Shown here: in pieces, positions 18,501-27,412 of the stretch | How positions within the stretch are numbered: the first letter of the stretch is position 1 | Layout: each line of letters starts with the position of its first letter | Assembly: GCF_014697475.1 (NCBI RefSeq) | Contig: NZ_JACJRV010000058.1 | Span: 1-44,101 of the forward strand | Direction: 5' to 3' | Origin: Nostoc sp. FACHB-152 | GTDB taxonomy: Bacteria > Cyanobacteriota > Cyanobacteriia > Cyanobacteriales > Nostocaceae | Length of the DNA: 44,101 nucleotides | Translations under genes and position numbers: made by a program | Notes under the pieces: generated by a model | Databases searched by the model: none | What the model saw: the letters and a program-made list of their open reading frames with translations, nothing else | What the model was told of the DNA's origin: nothing

Positions 18501-20927
18501 ACAATTTTAATTTTGTTTGGTGGCTTTATTCAGCATCGTCAAGAGAGCTTTTTGGCAACAATACCAACGCTAAAAGATGGTTTTACGTCTGGTATGGAAA
18601 CAGGCGATTTTTTACACGCTGGCTATAATGTCTGCTGTTACAGTTATGCAGGCTTTTGGAGTGGTACAGAATTAAACAATTTGGAATTAGATATAGCCTC
18701 TTACAATGCTGCCTTGACTAAAGCGAAGCAACATTCTGCCCAAACTTATGTAAGTGTAATGCGACAAGCGGCAGAAAACTTGAGGGAACCGCGAAGTCAG
18801 CCAGATTGTTTGAGTGGCACTATCTATGATGAACTGACGATGCTACCCAAACATTACCAAGCTAATGAGCTAACAGTGATTGCCGAGGTTTATACCTACA
18901 AACTATTGCTGGCTTATTCTTTCGGTAATTACAAGGCAGCGATCGACTACATAGACGCAGGCAAGGCGTATTTGCTGGCAGTATCAGGACTAATTTTTAT
19001 CCCAATTTCCCATTTTTATACAGCCCTGACATACTTGGCAGTATCTCGCACTCAGCCAGAAATTCTCGCCCAAGTGGAAATTCATCAAAATACACTACAT
19101 AAATGGGCGCAATCTGCTCCGATGAATTATCTGCATAAATGGCATTTAGTTGAGGCAGAAAAACAACGAGTTTTGGGTAATAAAGCAGATGCAATTGAAC
19201 ATTACGATCGCGCCATCTCTCTAGCTAATGCTAACGGCTACATCCAAGAAGAAGCACTTAGCAATGAGCTTTGCGCTCAATTTTACTGCGACTGGGGTAA
19301 AGACAAGGTGGCTCAAGTGTATATGCAGCAGGCATATTACTGTTACGCTCGTTGGGGAGCCAAAGCTAAAGTTGCAGATATGGAAAAACGTTATGCCCCA
19401 TTACTCGCTTCTATTATCCAGCAGACTCGCTCTCCTTTCTCAACTAACGATACACTCTTCACCTTAGGCAGTAGCACTGTCGCCAGTTCTCATACTTCCA
19501 GCAGTAGTAGTGTTTCTTCAGCTTTAGATTTAAGCACTATTCTCAAAGCTTCTCAAACTATTTCCAGCGAAATTGAACTCGAAAAACTGCTTTCATCATT
19601 GCTGCATATCGTGATTGAAAATGCTGGGGCAGATAAGTGTGTATTAATGCTGGTAGAGTCAGGTAATTTATTGATTAGGGCATTAGCCCAACTGAATGTT
19701 AGTGCTATTGAATACGAGGTAAATCCCACAGTTAAATTTTCTTCAATGTTGCTCAACTCACAGCCAGTTACAGAGTCAAAATATGTGCCAATTGGCTTAA
19801 TTAATACTGTCAAACGCAGTTTAGAACCAGTAGTAATTATTGATGCTGCTGTACATTTGCAATTAATTAATGACCCCTACATTCAGCAACAACAACCTAA
19901 GAGTATTTTGTGCAGTCCGATATTAAATCAAGGAAAGTTGCTGGGCTTGTTGTACTTAGAAAATAATCTTGCGGTTGGGGCGTTTACTCATGAGCGCGTT
20001 AAAGTACTCAATTTGCTATGCGCTCAAGCTGCCATCTCTTTAGAAAATGCCCGACTCTATCAACAAGCAGGTCAGGCACTAATTGATTTACAACAAGCAC
20101 AATTACAAATGGTGCAAAATGAAAAGATGTCTGCGCTAGGTAATTTAGTGGCTGGGGTAGCGCATGAAATGAATAATCCCCTTGGTTTTATTGCTGCTAG
20201 TCTCAAACAAGCTAAACCTAGTATTGATGATTTGATTGAACACTTGAAACTATATGAGCAAACTTTCCCCGCACCCGGAGATGAAATTATCGATCATGCC
20301 GAAGGCATCGACTTAGAGTTTACCTTAGAAGACTTACCTAAGATAATTAATTCCATGACTATGGCGTGCGATCGCCTCAAGAATATTAGTATTAGTCTCC
20401 GCACTTTCTCTCGTGCTGATAAAGACTACAAAGTACCATTTAATATTCATGAAGGCATTGACAGTACAGTTTTAATTCTCAAACATCGGCTCAAAGCTAA
20501 CGAACAACGTCCAGCAATTGAAGTTACAACCCATTATGATAAATTATCTCAAGTTGAATGTTTTCCTGGACAATTGAATCAGGTATTTATGAATATTCTG
20601 GCGAATGCTATTGACGCTTTAGAAGAAGCAAATCATGGACGTAGCTATGAGGAGATTGAAGCCAATCCCAACCAGATAAAAATTACAACCTCGCTCAAAG
20701 ATAACTTCGTTCAAGTTGCCATTGCTGATAATGGTACTGGCATAAGTGAAGAAACCCAACGTAAAATATTTGACAATTTATTTACTACTAAAAGTGTGGG
20801 TAAAGGAACAGGTTTAGGATTAGCGATCGCCAAATCCATTGTTGTCGAAAAACATCAAGGAACCCTAACAGTTAATTCTACACTGGGCGAAGGAACCGAA
20901 TTTGTCATAAATTTGCCGGTTCTCTAA
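15516..20927 (+). CDS. Hybrid Ser/Thr kinase - AAA ATPase - GAF - histidine kinase
   Basis: A 1803-residue signalling protein of the type common in filamentous cyanobacteria. Residues about 10-275: protein kinase with Lys40, HKDIKPSN (Asp134) and DFS (153-155) instead of DFG. About 300-560: STAND/AAA-type ATPase with Walker A GFSGIGKT (332-339) and Walker B LVIFLDDLQWAD (457-468). About 560-1310: helical TPR-like region. About 1340-1500: GAF domain. About 1520-1803: histidine kinase with phosphoacceptor His1550 in GVAHEMNNPLGF, N box QVFMNILANAIDAL, G1 DNGTGIS and G2 GKGTGLGLA. No response regulator gene is adjacent. Ligand and targets are unknown. Confidence 0.93.
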   Translation: MVSTRVSIPGYHLVEKIYNGSRTVVYRGYREADSLAIVIKLLKNPYPSFNELVQFRNQYTIAKNLNSPLIIQTYSLEAYQNSYGLVMEDFGGISLKQWITQEKTAPSLRDFLQIAIALCSTLEILYHQKIIHKDIKPSNILINPETKQIKLIDFSIASLLPRETQTLVNPNVLEGTLAYISPEQTGRMNRGIDYRSDFYSLGVTFYELLTGELPFQSNDPMELVHCHIAKMPALGSREEVPQMLSDIVMKLMAKNAEDRYQSALGLKFDLENCWHQLQSIGEIKSFLIAQKDVCDRFIIPDKLYGRDAEIATLLQAFDRVSLGATEMILVAGFSGIGKTAVVNEVHKPIVRQRGYFIKGKYDQFQRNIPLSAFVQAFRDLIGQLLTENDVQIQQWKNKILDAVGENGQVIIEVIPELAKIIGQQPPVPELSGTAAQNRFNLLFQKFTQVFTSAEHPLVIFLDDLQWADSASLMLMQLLMADTKHLLLIGAYRDNEVHQAHQLILTLNDIQTTAATINTITLAPLSQDEVEQLVTDTLKSPKNLALPLAIQVYQETKGNPFFAIQILKALYEDGLIQFKFESGYWLYNITQTNQQAVTDDVVQFMVSQLQKLPQSTQRVLQLAACIGNQFDLLTLAIVFEESEIETAASLWKALQEGLILPISDVYKFYQGETDEQIAQSNENLSKNLAKYKFLHDRVQQAAYSLIPEHQKQATHLKIGQLLLQKSSLIEQEEKLFDIVGHLNLGQDLITQSTERESLAQLNLAAGKKAKNSTAYAAARAYFQAGIELLIANCWQEQYELTLNLYVAAAEAAYLNADFDGMEQIAQEVLHSAQSALDKVKIYEIQIAAQTAQTRHLAAIAVGRDALSQLGVELPMQPNDAEIGKALQILATQLADKRIEELADLPIMCDRQAQAAMQLLGMLFAPVFQGMPGLLPLISSKMVILSLQFGNAPASTVGYVLHGMVLCAFLGEVDSGYAFGQLALHLLERFNVPELKSTILILFGGFIQHRQESFLATIPTLKDGFTSGMETGDFLHAGYNVCCYSYAGFWSGTELNNLELDIASYNAALTKAKQHSAQTYVSVMRQAAENLREPRSQPDCLSGTIYDELTMLPKHYQANELTVIAEVYTYKLLLAYSFGNYKAAIDYIDAGKAYLLAVSGLIFIPISHFYTALTYLAVSRTQPEILAQVEIHQNTLHKWAQSAPMNYLHKWHLVEAEKQRVLGNKADAIEHYDRAISLANANGYIQEEALSNELCAQFYCDWGKDKVAQVYMQQAYYCYARWGAKAKVADMEKRYAPLLASIIQQTRSPFSTNDTLFTLGSSTVASSHTSSSSSVSSALDLSTILKASQTISSEIELEKLLSSLLHIVIENAGADKCVLMLVESGNLLIRALAQLNVSAIEYEVNPTVKFSSMLLNSQPVTESKYVPIGLINTVKRSLEPVVIIDAAVHLQLINDPYIQQQQPKSILCSPILNQGKLLGLLYLENNLAVGAFTHERVKVLNLLCAQAAISLENARLYQQAGQALIDLQQAQLQMVQNEKMSALGNLVAGVAHEMNNPLGFIAASLKQAKPSIDDLIEHLKLYEQTFPAPGDEIIDHAEGIDLEFTLEDLPKIINSMTMACDRLKNISISLRTFSRADKDYKVPFNIHEGIDSTVLILKHRLKANEQRPAIEVTTHYDKLSQVECFPGQLNQVFMNILANAIDALEEANHGRSYEEIEANPNQIKITTSLKDNFVQVAIADNGTGISEETQRKIFDNLFTTKSVGKGTGLGLAIAKSIVVEKHQGTLTVNSTLGEGTEFVINLPVL

Positions 20928-20962
20928 AAATCCCATCTGATTTATAGCGATAGCCCAGTAGT

Positions 20963-21062
20963 GTTAAGACATCAGTAGATGAGAAAACTGAGACACTCAA
21001 AGACTTTTAACTCTGTCACCTATCACCTGTTACCTGTCACCTATCACCTGTCCCCTGCTATA
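20963..21062. repeat. Dispersed repeat, long copy with expanded heptamers
   Basis: Matches the repeat at 2174-2252, sharing AAGACTTTTAACTCTGTCAC and the TGTCCCCTGCTATA end. Here the middle holds several CACCTAT/CACCTGT/TACCTGT heptamers, making it about 20 bases longer. It lies between the converging kinase and K+ channel genes and reaches the channel stop codon. Confidence 0.75.
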
Positions 21063-22127
21063 TCAGTTCTTTTTTGGCTTGCGTAATTTCTGAGAACCAA
21101 TGGGTAAGAGAACTTGGTTCAGACTCCGCAACTGTTCAGCTGTACCCATACAAATCAGGGTGTCTCCTGGCATCAATACTGTGTCACCAGTGGGGCCGCC
21201 AATGAGATTGCCGTCACTGCGGCGAATTGCTAGTACTAATGCCCCAGTTTGCGATCGCAGTTTGGCTTTTTGCAAGGTTTGACCCACGAAGGGAGAGAAA
21301 GCGGGATCAAGTAAAAATTCTTCCATATATAGCTGACGGTCTGCACCAGAAAGTATCCCGTCAACAAAATCTAATACTTGCGGTCGCAGGGCGGCTGCGG
21401 CCATGCGTTTTCCACCAGTAATATAAGGTGAAATTACGGCATCTGCACCACCGCGTTGTAACTTTTGTAATGCTTCTTCTGTACTGGCGCGAGCGATCGC
21501 CCGAATACCTGGATTTAGTGTTTTTGCTGATAATACTGTATATAAATTTTCTGCATCGGAAGGTAGGGCTGCAACTATACAAATTGCTCTTTCTATCCCT
21601 ACATGAAACAGCGTATCGTCTAAGGTTGCATCTCCTTGGTATACTATATAACCTTCTGCCTGCGCTTTCTGAACAGAGTCAAAATCCGAATCTATAACTA
21701 CAAAAGGTACAGCCTCAGCGCGAAATTCCCTAGCTATTTGCCGACCAGTGCGACTAAATCCACAAATAATATAATGTCCCGTCAAGGATTCCATTAAACG
21801 CCTCTGTTGTCGTAGTCGAATTCCCTCTTGAAAGTACCCTTCAATTATTGCTTCTGTAAATCTATTGACAATGTAACCGATATTGATCACACCCAACAAA
21901 ATTAGAGCAATGGTAAACAAGCGTCCTCGGCTGCCAAGTGGCTGTGTTTCGCCATAACCCACCGTAGCTAAGGTAATCACTGTCATGTAAGCGGCATTTT
22001 CCCATGACCACCCCTCGACAAATCGATACCAGAAAGTGCCAATCAAGAACACACCGCCAAGGGCTAATGCTCCTGCCATTAACTCTTTTTGGATACGTTG
22101 ATATTTTTTCTCAAGTGGGGAATACAA
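21063..22127 (-). CDS. Potassium channel with RCK (TrkA) domains
   Basis: A 354-residue ion channel. The first 90 residues hold two membrane segments flanking a pore loop with the K+ selectivity filter TVGYGE (55-60). A cytosolic RCK N domain follows (HYIICGFSRTGRQIAREF, Rossmann-type GxGxxG variant, and VVIDSDFDSVQKAQAEGYIV), then a TrkA-C domain (about 265-345). This is the Kch/MthK layout, gated by ligand binding to the RCK ring. The start is TTG at 22127: an in-frame stop lies four codons upstream and the first ATG is within the first membrane segment. It runs convergent to the hybrid kinase and divergent to argD. Confidence 0.88.
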   Translation of the reverse strand: MYSPLEKKYQRIQKELMAGALALGGVFLIGTFWYRFVEGWSWENAAYMTVITLATVGYGETQPLGSRGRLFTIALILLGVINIGYIVNRFTEAIIEGYFQEGIRLRQQRRLMESLTGHYIICGFSRTGRQIAREFRAEAVPFVVIDSDFDSVQKAQAEGYIVYQGDATLDDTLFHVGIERAICIVAALPSDAENLYTVLSAKTLNPGIRAIARASTEEALQKLQRGGADAVISPYITGGKRMAAAALRPQVLDFVDGILSGADRQLYMEEFLLDPAFSPFVGQTLQKAKLRSQTGALVLAIRRSDGNLIGGPTGDTVLMPGDTLICMGTAEQLRSLNQVLLPIGSQKLRKPKKN

Positions 22128-22278
22128 GGTTATTTTTTACCAGCGTTTCTCGTTTAAGGATATTCAAGCGTTAGTCTAAAAGAAAGTATGAGCAGCCATA
22201 AATCACCAGAAATTTTTAACAATTTCGAGGAAACTAGTAAGTGAGTGTAAGATTAAAGATTTTTCAGGAGGAGCGGTA

Positions 22279-23559
22279 GTGAGCTTAGAAACTCTAGTTG
22301 AACAAGCTAGCATCCCCCCGTCAGATACAGTGTCATCTATCCCCTTTGATACGGATAGTTTTAATGAAGCTGTGATGTCTACCTATGGTCGGTTTCCCTT
22401 AGCCCTAGAAAAGGGTGCAGGTTGCCGGGTTTGGGATACACAGGGGCGGGAGTACCTAGACTTTGTGGCGGGGATTGCCACTTGCACACTAGGACACGCC
22501 CACCCAGCTATGGTTGAAGCGGTGACGCGTCAAATTCAGAAGTTGCATCACGTTTCTAATTTGTACTACATTCCCGAACAAGGTGAATTAGCCAAATGGA
22601 TTATCCAGCATTCTTGTGCCGATCGCGTATTTTTTTGCAACTCTGGTGCTGAGGCTAATGAAGCAGCAATTAAACTGGCACGCAAATATGCCCATACAGT
22701 TCTAGACATAGAAAAACCTATTATCCTCACAGCTAATGCCAGTTTTCACGGGCGGACTTTGGCAACAATTACCGCTACTGGACAACCAAAGTATCAAAAA
22801 TACTTTGACCCATTAGTGCCTGGGTTCCATTACGTACCTTACAACGATATTTCGGCTATAGAAACAGCCATTAGCGAATTAGATGAAGGTGACTATCAGG
22901 TAGCAGCAATTTTAATCGAACCATTGCAGGGAGAAGGTGGTGTGCGCCCTGGTGATGTGGCTTATTTCCAAAAGCTGCGGCAGATTTGTGATAAAACTGG
23001 CATTTTATTGATTTTCGATGAAGTGCAAGTTGGCATGGGGCGCAGTGGTCACTTATGGGGTTACGAACATCTTGGTGTGGAGCCGGATATCTTCACCAGT
23101 GCAAAAGGTTTAGGCGGTGGTATCCCCATTGGTGCGATGATGAGCAAAAAATTCTGCGCTGTCTTCCAACCAGGAGAACACGCCAGCACCTTTGGCGGTA
23201 ATCCTTTTGTTTGCGGTGTGGCGTTGAGTGTGTGCCAAACTATAGAACGGGAAAATATTTTGCAGAATGTCCAAGAACGGGGCGAACAGTTGCGTGCAGG
23301 ATTAAATGCGATCGCAACCAAGTATCCTAATTACATTTCTGAGGTTCGGGGTTGGGGCTTAATCAATGGTATGGAGTTGCAAGCAGACACTCAGTTAACT
23401 GCTGGTGATGTTGTCAACGCCGCCATTCAAGAAGGTTTATTACTGGTACCCGCAGGGCCAAAGGTTGTCCGGTTTGTGCCACCGTTGATTGTTAGCGAAG
23501 CAGAAATTGACCTGGCTTTACAAGCTGTGGAACAAGCTTTGGCTAAAATCACAGGTTAA
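22279..23559 (+). CDS. argD: Acetylornithine aminotransferase
   Basis: A 426-residue class III PLP aminotransferase converting N-acetylglutamate semialdehyde to N-acetylornithine in arginine synthesis. Visible: GAEANEAAIKLARKY, FHGRTLATITATGQ, EPLQGEGGV, FDEVQVGMGRSG with Asp247, and SAKGLGGGIPIGA with the PLP lysine Lys276. The start is GTG, preceded by AGGAGG at good spacing. The first 25 residues are a variable extension. Other members of the class (ornithine or succinylornithine aminotransferase) are possible, but the motifs fit ArgD best. No other arg genes are nearby. Confidence 0.92.
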   Translation: MSLETLVEQASIPPSDTVSSIPFDTDSFNEAVMSTYGRFPLALEKGAGCRVWDTQGREYLDFVAGIATCTLGHAHPAMVEAVTRQIQKLHHVSNLYYIPEQGELAKWIIQHSCADRVFFCNSGAEANEAAIKLARKYAHTVLDIEKPIILTANASFHGRTLATITATGQPKYQKYFDPLVPGFHYVPYNDISAIETAISELDEGDYQVAAILIEPLQGEGGVRPGDVAYFQKLRQICDKTGILLIFDEVQVGMGRSGHLWGYEHLGVEPDIFTSAKGLGGGIPIGAMMSKKFCAVFQPGEHASTFGGNPFVCGVALSVCQTIERENILQNVQERGEQLRAGLNAIATKYPNYISEVRGWGLINGMELQADTQLTAGDVVNAAIQEGLLLVPAGPKVVRFVPPLIVSEAEIDLALQAVEQALAKITG

Positions 23560-23760
23560 CAGAGTTAAAGATGAGGGTGTAAGGGTGTAGGGTTTGCTCA
23601 CTTATACCCCGCATCCTTTTTTTAACCTGATTTTAGAGAAAGATTTTGTGTAATTTTGTTGGTGCGATCGCTATCCGCAAGTTAAAGTTTCCTATTTTTT
23701 TCAAAAAATATTTTAAATAATTTATCGGTCTATTTTTAGATATAGAAATATTCAATCATT

Positions 23761-23816
23761 GTTAACCAAAAAATACCCAATTTTTTAAATAATTCGGGTA
23801 TCTAATTAAGGTTAAT
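23761..23816. other. Nested inverted repeat in a 390-base spacer
   Basis: The spacer 23560-23952 has no gene. It holds a nested stem: GTTAACC (23761-23767) with GGTTAA (23810-23815) outside, and ATACCCAATT with AATTCGGGTAT inside (one bulge). It could be a terminator of argD or a leader structure of the MscS gene, whose start is about 165 bases on. The rest of the spacer is AT-rich with nothing recognised. Confidence 0.4.
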
Positions 23817-23979
23817 TTGCCTATAACAGCAGAGTTTGCAACAGTAGTATTGATGCCAATGATAGAGTCATTTTCTATTTTTTTGGTGTAATTATTAATT
23901 AGGTATATTTACTAAAATTAACTTTGAAACATGGCTATAGAAATAGTCAAAAGTGTATTTTACTCAAGGAGGTGTTGGA

Positions 23980-25596
23980 GTGCGTTTGAGATTTTTAGCG
24001 ATTTTTGGCTCAATTACAGTCTCTACTGTTGTTGCAATCCCAGTGACAGCCCAGATTCCACTTTTACCACTGTTGCAAACTCCTAACAGCCCCAGTAACG
24101 AATCAGATAATCGCACTGTTTCTGGCTGGATTTATTTAGATGGTCGTCGTTTATTTCAGATAGGTGCAAATAGAACTAATTTTCCAGAACGTTTGCAAAA
24201 CATTCAACGAAATTTAAATCAAATTAGTCAGAATTACTTTCAATCATCTGCACAAAAAGTCAATGTAGAAGTACGCTCGGTCAACGAAATACCTGTAATT
24301 CAGGTTAATGGCGAATATTTGATGACTGTCACTTCTGACGATGCCAGATTAAGACAAGAAAATCAGTCAATATCGGCTGATCAAATCGCCGATATCTTAC
24401 GAGAAGAATTACCAAGAGCAAAGCAAGAACGACAAACTCAATATCTCATCAATCAAGGTAAAATTGCTGCTGGTATCGCTGTGGTAATAGTTCTCGCAAG
24501 TAGCGGAGTCTATTACTACCAACGTCGTTCTCGAAAAGATTTTGTCCACTCAATTCCCCTCACCTCTCCAACAGCACAACCAATTGCTAACCAACTGACT
24601 CAACAGCAACATCAGCACATTAAAGAAGCTAAAAAACGGCTATTTCAGCTAACGCAAGCGGGGATTTGGGGAGGCGGAAGTTACATTATTTTAGGTTTAT
24701 TTCCTTATACACGACCGATTCAGGTAGTAATTTTGACTGCTGCCCAAATTCCTTTGCGGTTAGCTGTTGTTGGTTTAGGAATTTATGTAGCTACTCGTTT
24801 GAGTTATGCACTGATTGATCGTTTTGCTTCTACACTTATCAGTAGTGGTGCTTTATTAAGCTCAGATACTTCTGAACGGCTACGTTTGCGAGTTTCGACA
24901 TTTTCTGGCGTGACTAAAAGTATTGTCACCTTTATTTGGGTGGGTGTTGGTATTTTACTAGGTCTAATTTCTCTTGGTATAGATATCGTGCCATTACTTG
25001 CAGGTGTCAGCTTAGTGGGTGTTGCAGTTTCTCTGGCTTCCCAAAACCTCATTAAAGATGCAATTAACGGTTTCTTGATTATCTTAGAAGACCAATATGC
25101 ATTAGGTGATGTGATTAATGTTGGTAATGTTGGCGGTTTGGTAGAAAATCTCAACTTGCGAATGACACAGTTGCGAGATTCTGAAGGACGCTTAATTACT
25201 ATTCCCAATAGCGAAATCAAGATTGTCGCTAATTTGTCAAGTCGCTGGTCAAGGGCTGATTTAACGGTTCCAATTGCTTATGAAGCTGATATTGACCATG
25301 CTTTAGAATTGATTAAAAAGGTAGCTTTAGAAATGGATCAAGATCCACAATGGCAGCAACAAATTGTGGAAACTCCCCAAGTTTTGGGTATTGATAATTT
25401 TGGCGATCGCGGTTTAATCATCCGTGTCTGGATTAAAACTCAGCCCCTCAAGCAATGGGATGTCGCCCGTGAATACCGCCGCCGCCTAAAAGTTACCCTC
25501 GACCAAGCAGGTATTACTATTCCTGTACCACAACAAGCAATTTGGGTAAATGATGCACAGTTGTTGAATGCCCAAGTGAATGGCAAAGGCGATTAG
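23980..25596 (+). CDS. MscS-family mechanosensitive ion channel
   Basis: About 538 residues. A signal peptide (FLAIFGSITVSTVVAIPVTAQ) is followed by a periplasmic region of about 120 residues, one membrane segment (IAAGIAVVIVLASSGVYYY), then the MscS membrane block with three segments ending in LIKDAINGFLIILEDQYALG and a cytosolic beta domain (LITIPNSEIKIVANLSSRWS). MscS channels open under membrane tension to release solutes after hypo-osmotic shock. The frame opens at a GTG at 23953, but the GTG at 23980 has AAGGAGG seven bases upstream and starts the signal peptide, so it is chosen. No adjacent partner. Confidence 0.9.
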   Translation: MRLRFLAIFGSITVSTVVAIPVTAQIPLLPLLQTPNSPSNESDNRTVSGWIYLDGRRLFQIGANRTNFPERLQNIQRNLNQISQNYFQSSAQKVNVEVRSVNEIPVIQVNGEYLMTVTSDDARLRQENQSISADQIADILREELPRAKQERQTQYLINQGKIAAGIAVVIVLASSGVYYYQRRSRKDFVHSIPLTSPTAQPIANQLTQQQHQHIKEAKKRLFQLTQAGIWGGGSYIILGLFPYTRPIQVVILTAAQIPLRLAVVGLGIYVATRLSYALIDRFASTLISSGALLSSDTSERLRLRVSTFSGVTKSIVTFIWVGVGILLGLISLGIDIVPLLAGVSLVGVAVSLASQNLIKDAINGFLIILEDQYALGDVINVGNVGGLVENLNLRMTQLRDSEGRLITIPNSEIKIVANLSSRWSRADLTVPIAYEADIDHALELIKKVALEMDQDPQWQQQIVETPQVLGIDNFGDRGLIIRVWIKTQPLKQWDVAREYRRRLKVTLDQAGITIPVPQQAIWVNDAQLLNAQVNGKGD

Positions 25597-25667
25597 TCAT
25601 TGGTCATTTGAACGTCTTGTAGGGTGGGCATCTTGCCCGCCAGATCTAATGTGCAAGTTAGATAATC

Positions 25668-25697
25668 TTGGTCTTTTCAGTACAAATGTACTATAAT
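25668..25697 (+). promoter_or_regulatory. Promoter with embedded LexA-type operator
   Basis: A -35 TTGGTC (25668-25673), 18-base spacer and perfect -10 TATAAT (25692-25697). AGTACAAATGTACT (25679-25692) is palindromic and fits the cyanobacterial LexA box RGTACNNNDGTWCB as I remember it. It fills the spacer and touches the -10, the usual place for a repressor site. The gene starts 36 bases downstream of the -10. Confidence 0.65.
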
Positions 25698-25733
25698 ATG
25701 TACAGCGTTCAGAAATCCTAGTGCAGTGCAATT

Positions 25734-25997
25734 ATGATCAAGCATTACATTCTCAATCTCAATCCGACTGCCAAGCACGAATGGGATCGCTGTATATTAC
25801 GTGACCCACTGACTGCAAAACGCCCAGACTTATCGAGATTAATCGCCGAAGCAGTTGGTGCGGATACAGGAAGTTATTTAGTTAGTGTGAATATCGAAGT
25901 ACAGGTGTTGGAACAGGCTGCTGTACCGCAAGCTGAACAACTTTCGCTTTCTTTTTCAGAGGTATCTGTGCCGTCGCCCATGCGAGAAGCAGCGTAG
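25734..25997 (+). CDS. Small unknown protein, possible LexA target
   Basis: An 87-residue soluble protein, MIKHYILNLNPTAKHEWDRC and onward, with an acidic, Ser/Pro-rich C-terminal tail (LSLSFSEVSVPSPMREAA). I do not recognise a family, and no membrane segment, signal peptide or metal motif is visible. A near-consensus promoter with a LexA-type box lies directly upstream, suggesting induction by DNA damage. No ribosome binding site is clear; CAGTGCAATT precedes the ATG. The gene is followed by a hairpin repeat at 26050. It runs convergent to the AGE gene. Confidence 0.6.
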   Translation: MIKHYILNLNPTAKHEWDRCILRDPLTAKRPDLSRLIAEAVGADTGSYLVSVNIEVQVLEQAAVPQAEQLSLSFSEVSVPSPMREAA

Positions 25998-26049
25998 TCA
26001 GGGTAATTGTGAGAACGGATAAAACTAAGTATAGGAGTGCGATCGCACA

Positions 26050-26080
26050 GATCCCCGACTTTTTAAAAAAGTCGGGGATC
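26050..26080. terminator. Palindromic repeat acting as shared terminator
   Basis: GATCCCCGACTTTTT pairs with AAAAAGTCGGGGATC around a single central base, giving a 15-base stem. It lies between the converging 87-residue gene and the AGE gene, so it may end both. It belongs to the same repeat family as 236-264. Confidence 0.6.
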
Positions 26081-26086
26081 TTAAAT

Positions 26087-27265
26087 TTATGACTGTGAAC
26101 CTAAAGCTTGAAACTGCTGCCAGCATAAGTACAACGCGCGGGGTACGTGAAAACACCCCTTCCACTTGCCGCCTTTGAGATTTAACAGCACTTCTCCACG
26201 ACGATTGAGATAGCCAAACCACTCACCATACTCAGGATCTGCAAAGTGTGTCCAGGCGTAATCGTGCATTTTTTGATACCACTCCCAACAAGCTTCACGT
26301 CCTGTCAAGCGATAGCCCATTGCCAGTGCTACTAAAGATTCTAGATGTACCCACCACAATTTTTGATCCCATTCGAGTTGCTGTGGAGGATGACCTTCTG
26401 CATCCATAAAGTAATACAAACCACCATATTCTTGATCCCAAGCAAAATTGAGGATATTTAACACCACATCAACGGCTTGGTTAATAATTTGATTGTCATT
26501 TTTGCGTCGGGCAATGTCCATGATAAACCACATGGCTTCGATACCATGACCGGGGTTAATTAACCGTCCCTCAAAACAATCAATGTGGGAACCATCAGGG
26601 GCAACGTTTTCAAACATCAGTCCCCGTTCTTGGTCGAGAAAATCAGTCATTACTTCTTTGACAGTTGCAGCCAAAACATTCTCTAGGGTTTCACTTGGCA
26701 ACAACCATTCCATTTCTAAAGTCAGGTTGGCTAAAATCATTGGCACAGCTAAAGCTTTCATCGGGCGAGTACCGGGGTAAGTTTTGGTGTATTTACCTTT
26801 GGGGTTATCTTTACGACGCAACACATTGTTGTAAGCTTGCATCGCTACATCCTTTGCCCACTCTTCACCAGATGCCAACGCATATTGGCTAAATGCCATT
26901 GCTGCAAAGCAATCAGAAAAAATATTATAAGGCTGTACTAAAGGTTGTCCTTCACGGGTGAGGGCAAAATACCAGTTTCCTTCTTCATCTCTGCCATGTT
27001 GCGCGAGAAATTTAGCACCATTACTGGCAATTTTGAGCCAGTTGTCTCGTTTTTCTAGTTGATTACACAACATCGAAAAAGTCCACACCTGACGGTTTTG
27101 CAGCCAGATAAATTTGTCAGTGTCGTAAACCTGTCCTTCACGATTTAAGCAGGTGAAATAACCGCCGTGTTCCCAGTCTATAGAGTGTTGTTCCCAAAAT
27201 GGAAGTACATCATTGAGGAGGGCGTTTTTATAAAGTTCTGCCAGTGCTTGAAAATCTTGCCCCAT
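26087..27265 (-). CDS. N-acylglucosamine 2-epimerase (AGE)
   Basis: A 392-residue alpha6/alpha6-barrel protein, very close in sequence, as I recall it, to the characterised Anabaena sp. CH1 enzyme that interconverts N-acetylglucosamine and N-acetylmannosamine. Arg58 (IWLQNRQVW), His240 ([11 protein letters not shown]) and His373 (KGCFHVPRA) match its catalytic Arg57, His239 and His372. The ATG at 27265 has AAGGGGAAG upstream; an earlier in-frame start at 27310 has none. It follows a GT4 gene and a PIG-L deacetylase gene on the same strand, which fits amino-sugar or surface-glycan work, though the enzyme is also found without such partners. Confidence 0.9.
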   Translation of the reverse strand: MGQDFQALAELYKNALLNDVLPFWEQHSIDWEHGGYFTCLNREGQVYDTDKFIWLQNRQVWTFSMLCNQLEKRDNWLKIASNGAKFLAQHGRDEEGNWYFALTREGQPLVQPYNIFSDCFAAMAFSQYALASGEEWAKDVAMQAYNNVLRRKDNPKGKYTKTYPGTRPMKALAVPMILANLTLEMEWLLPSETLENVLAATVKEVMTDFLDQERGLMFENVAPDGSHIDCFEGRLINPGHGIEAMWFIMDIARRKNDNQIINQAVDVVLNILNFAWDQEYGGLYYFMDAEGHPPQQLEWDQKLWWVHLESLVALAMGYRLTGREACWEWYQKMHDYAWTHFADPEYGEWFGYLNRRGEVLLNLKGGKWKGCFHVPRALYLCWQQFQALGSQS

Positions 27266-27412
27266 AAATTCTTCCCCTTGTATGCCAACACCAACAGCGT
27301 TAATTATCACCTTGGTTTGGATGGACTACAAGTGTTTAAAGAAGGGTGCAGGGGTAGAGACATTCAAAACCCTTATACCTAACCACCTCGGTACGCAATT
27401 TCTGATATCGTT

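Noticed and set aside
24804-25220. 138-residue minus-strand frame inside the MscS gene
   Set aside because: Antisense to a well-supported gene, Ser/Arg/Thr/Pro-rich with no domain or ribosome binding site.
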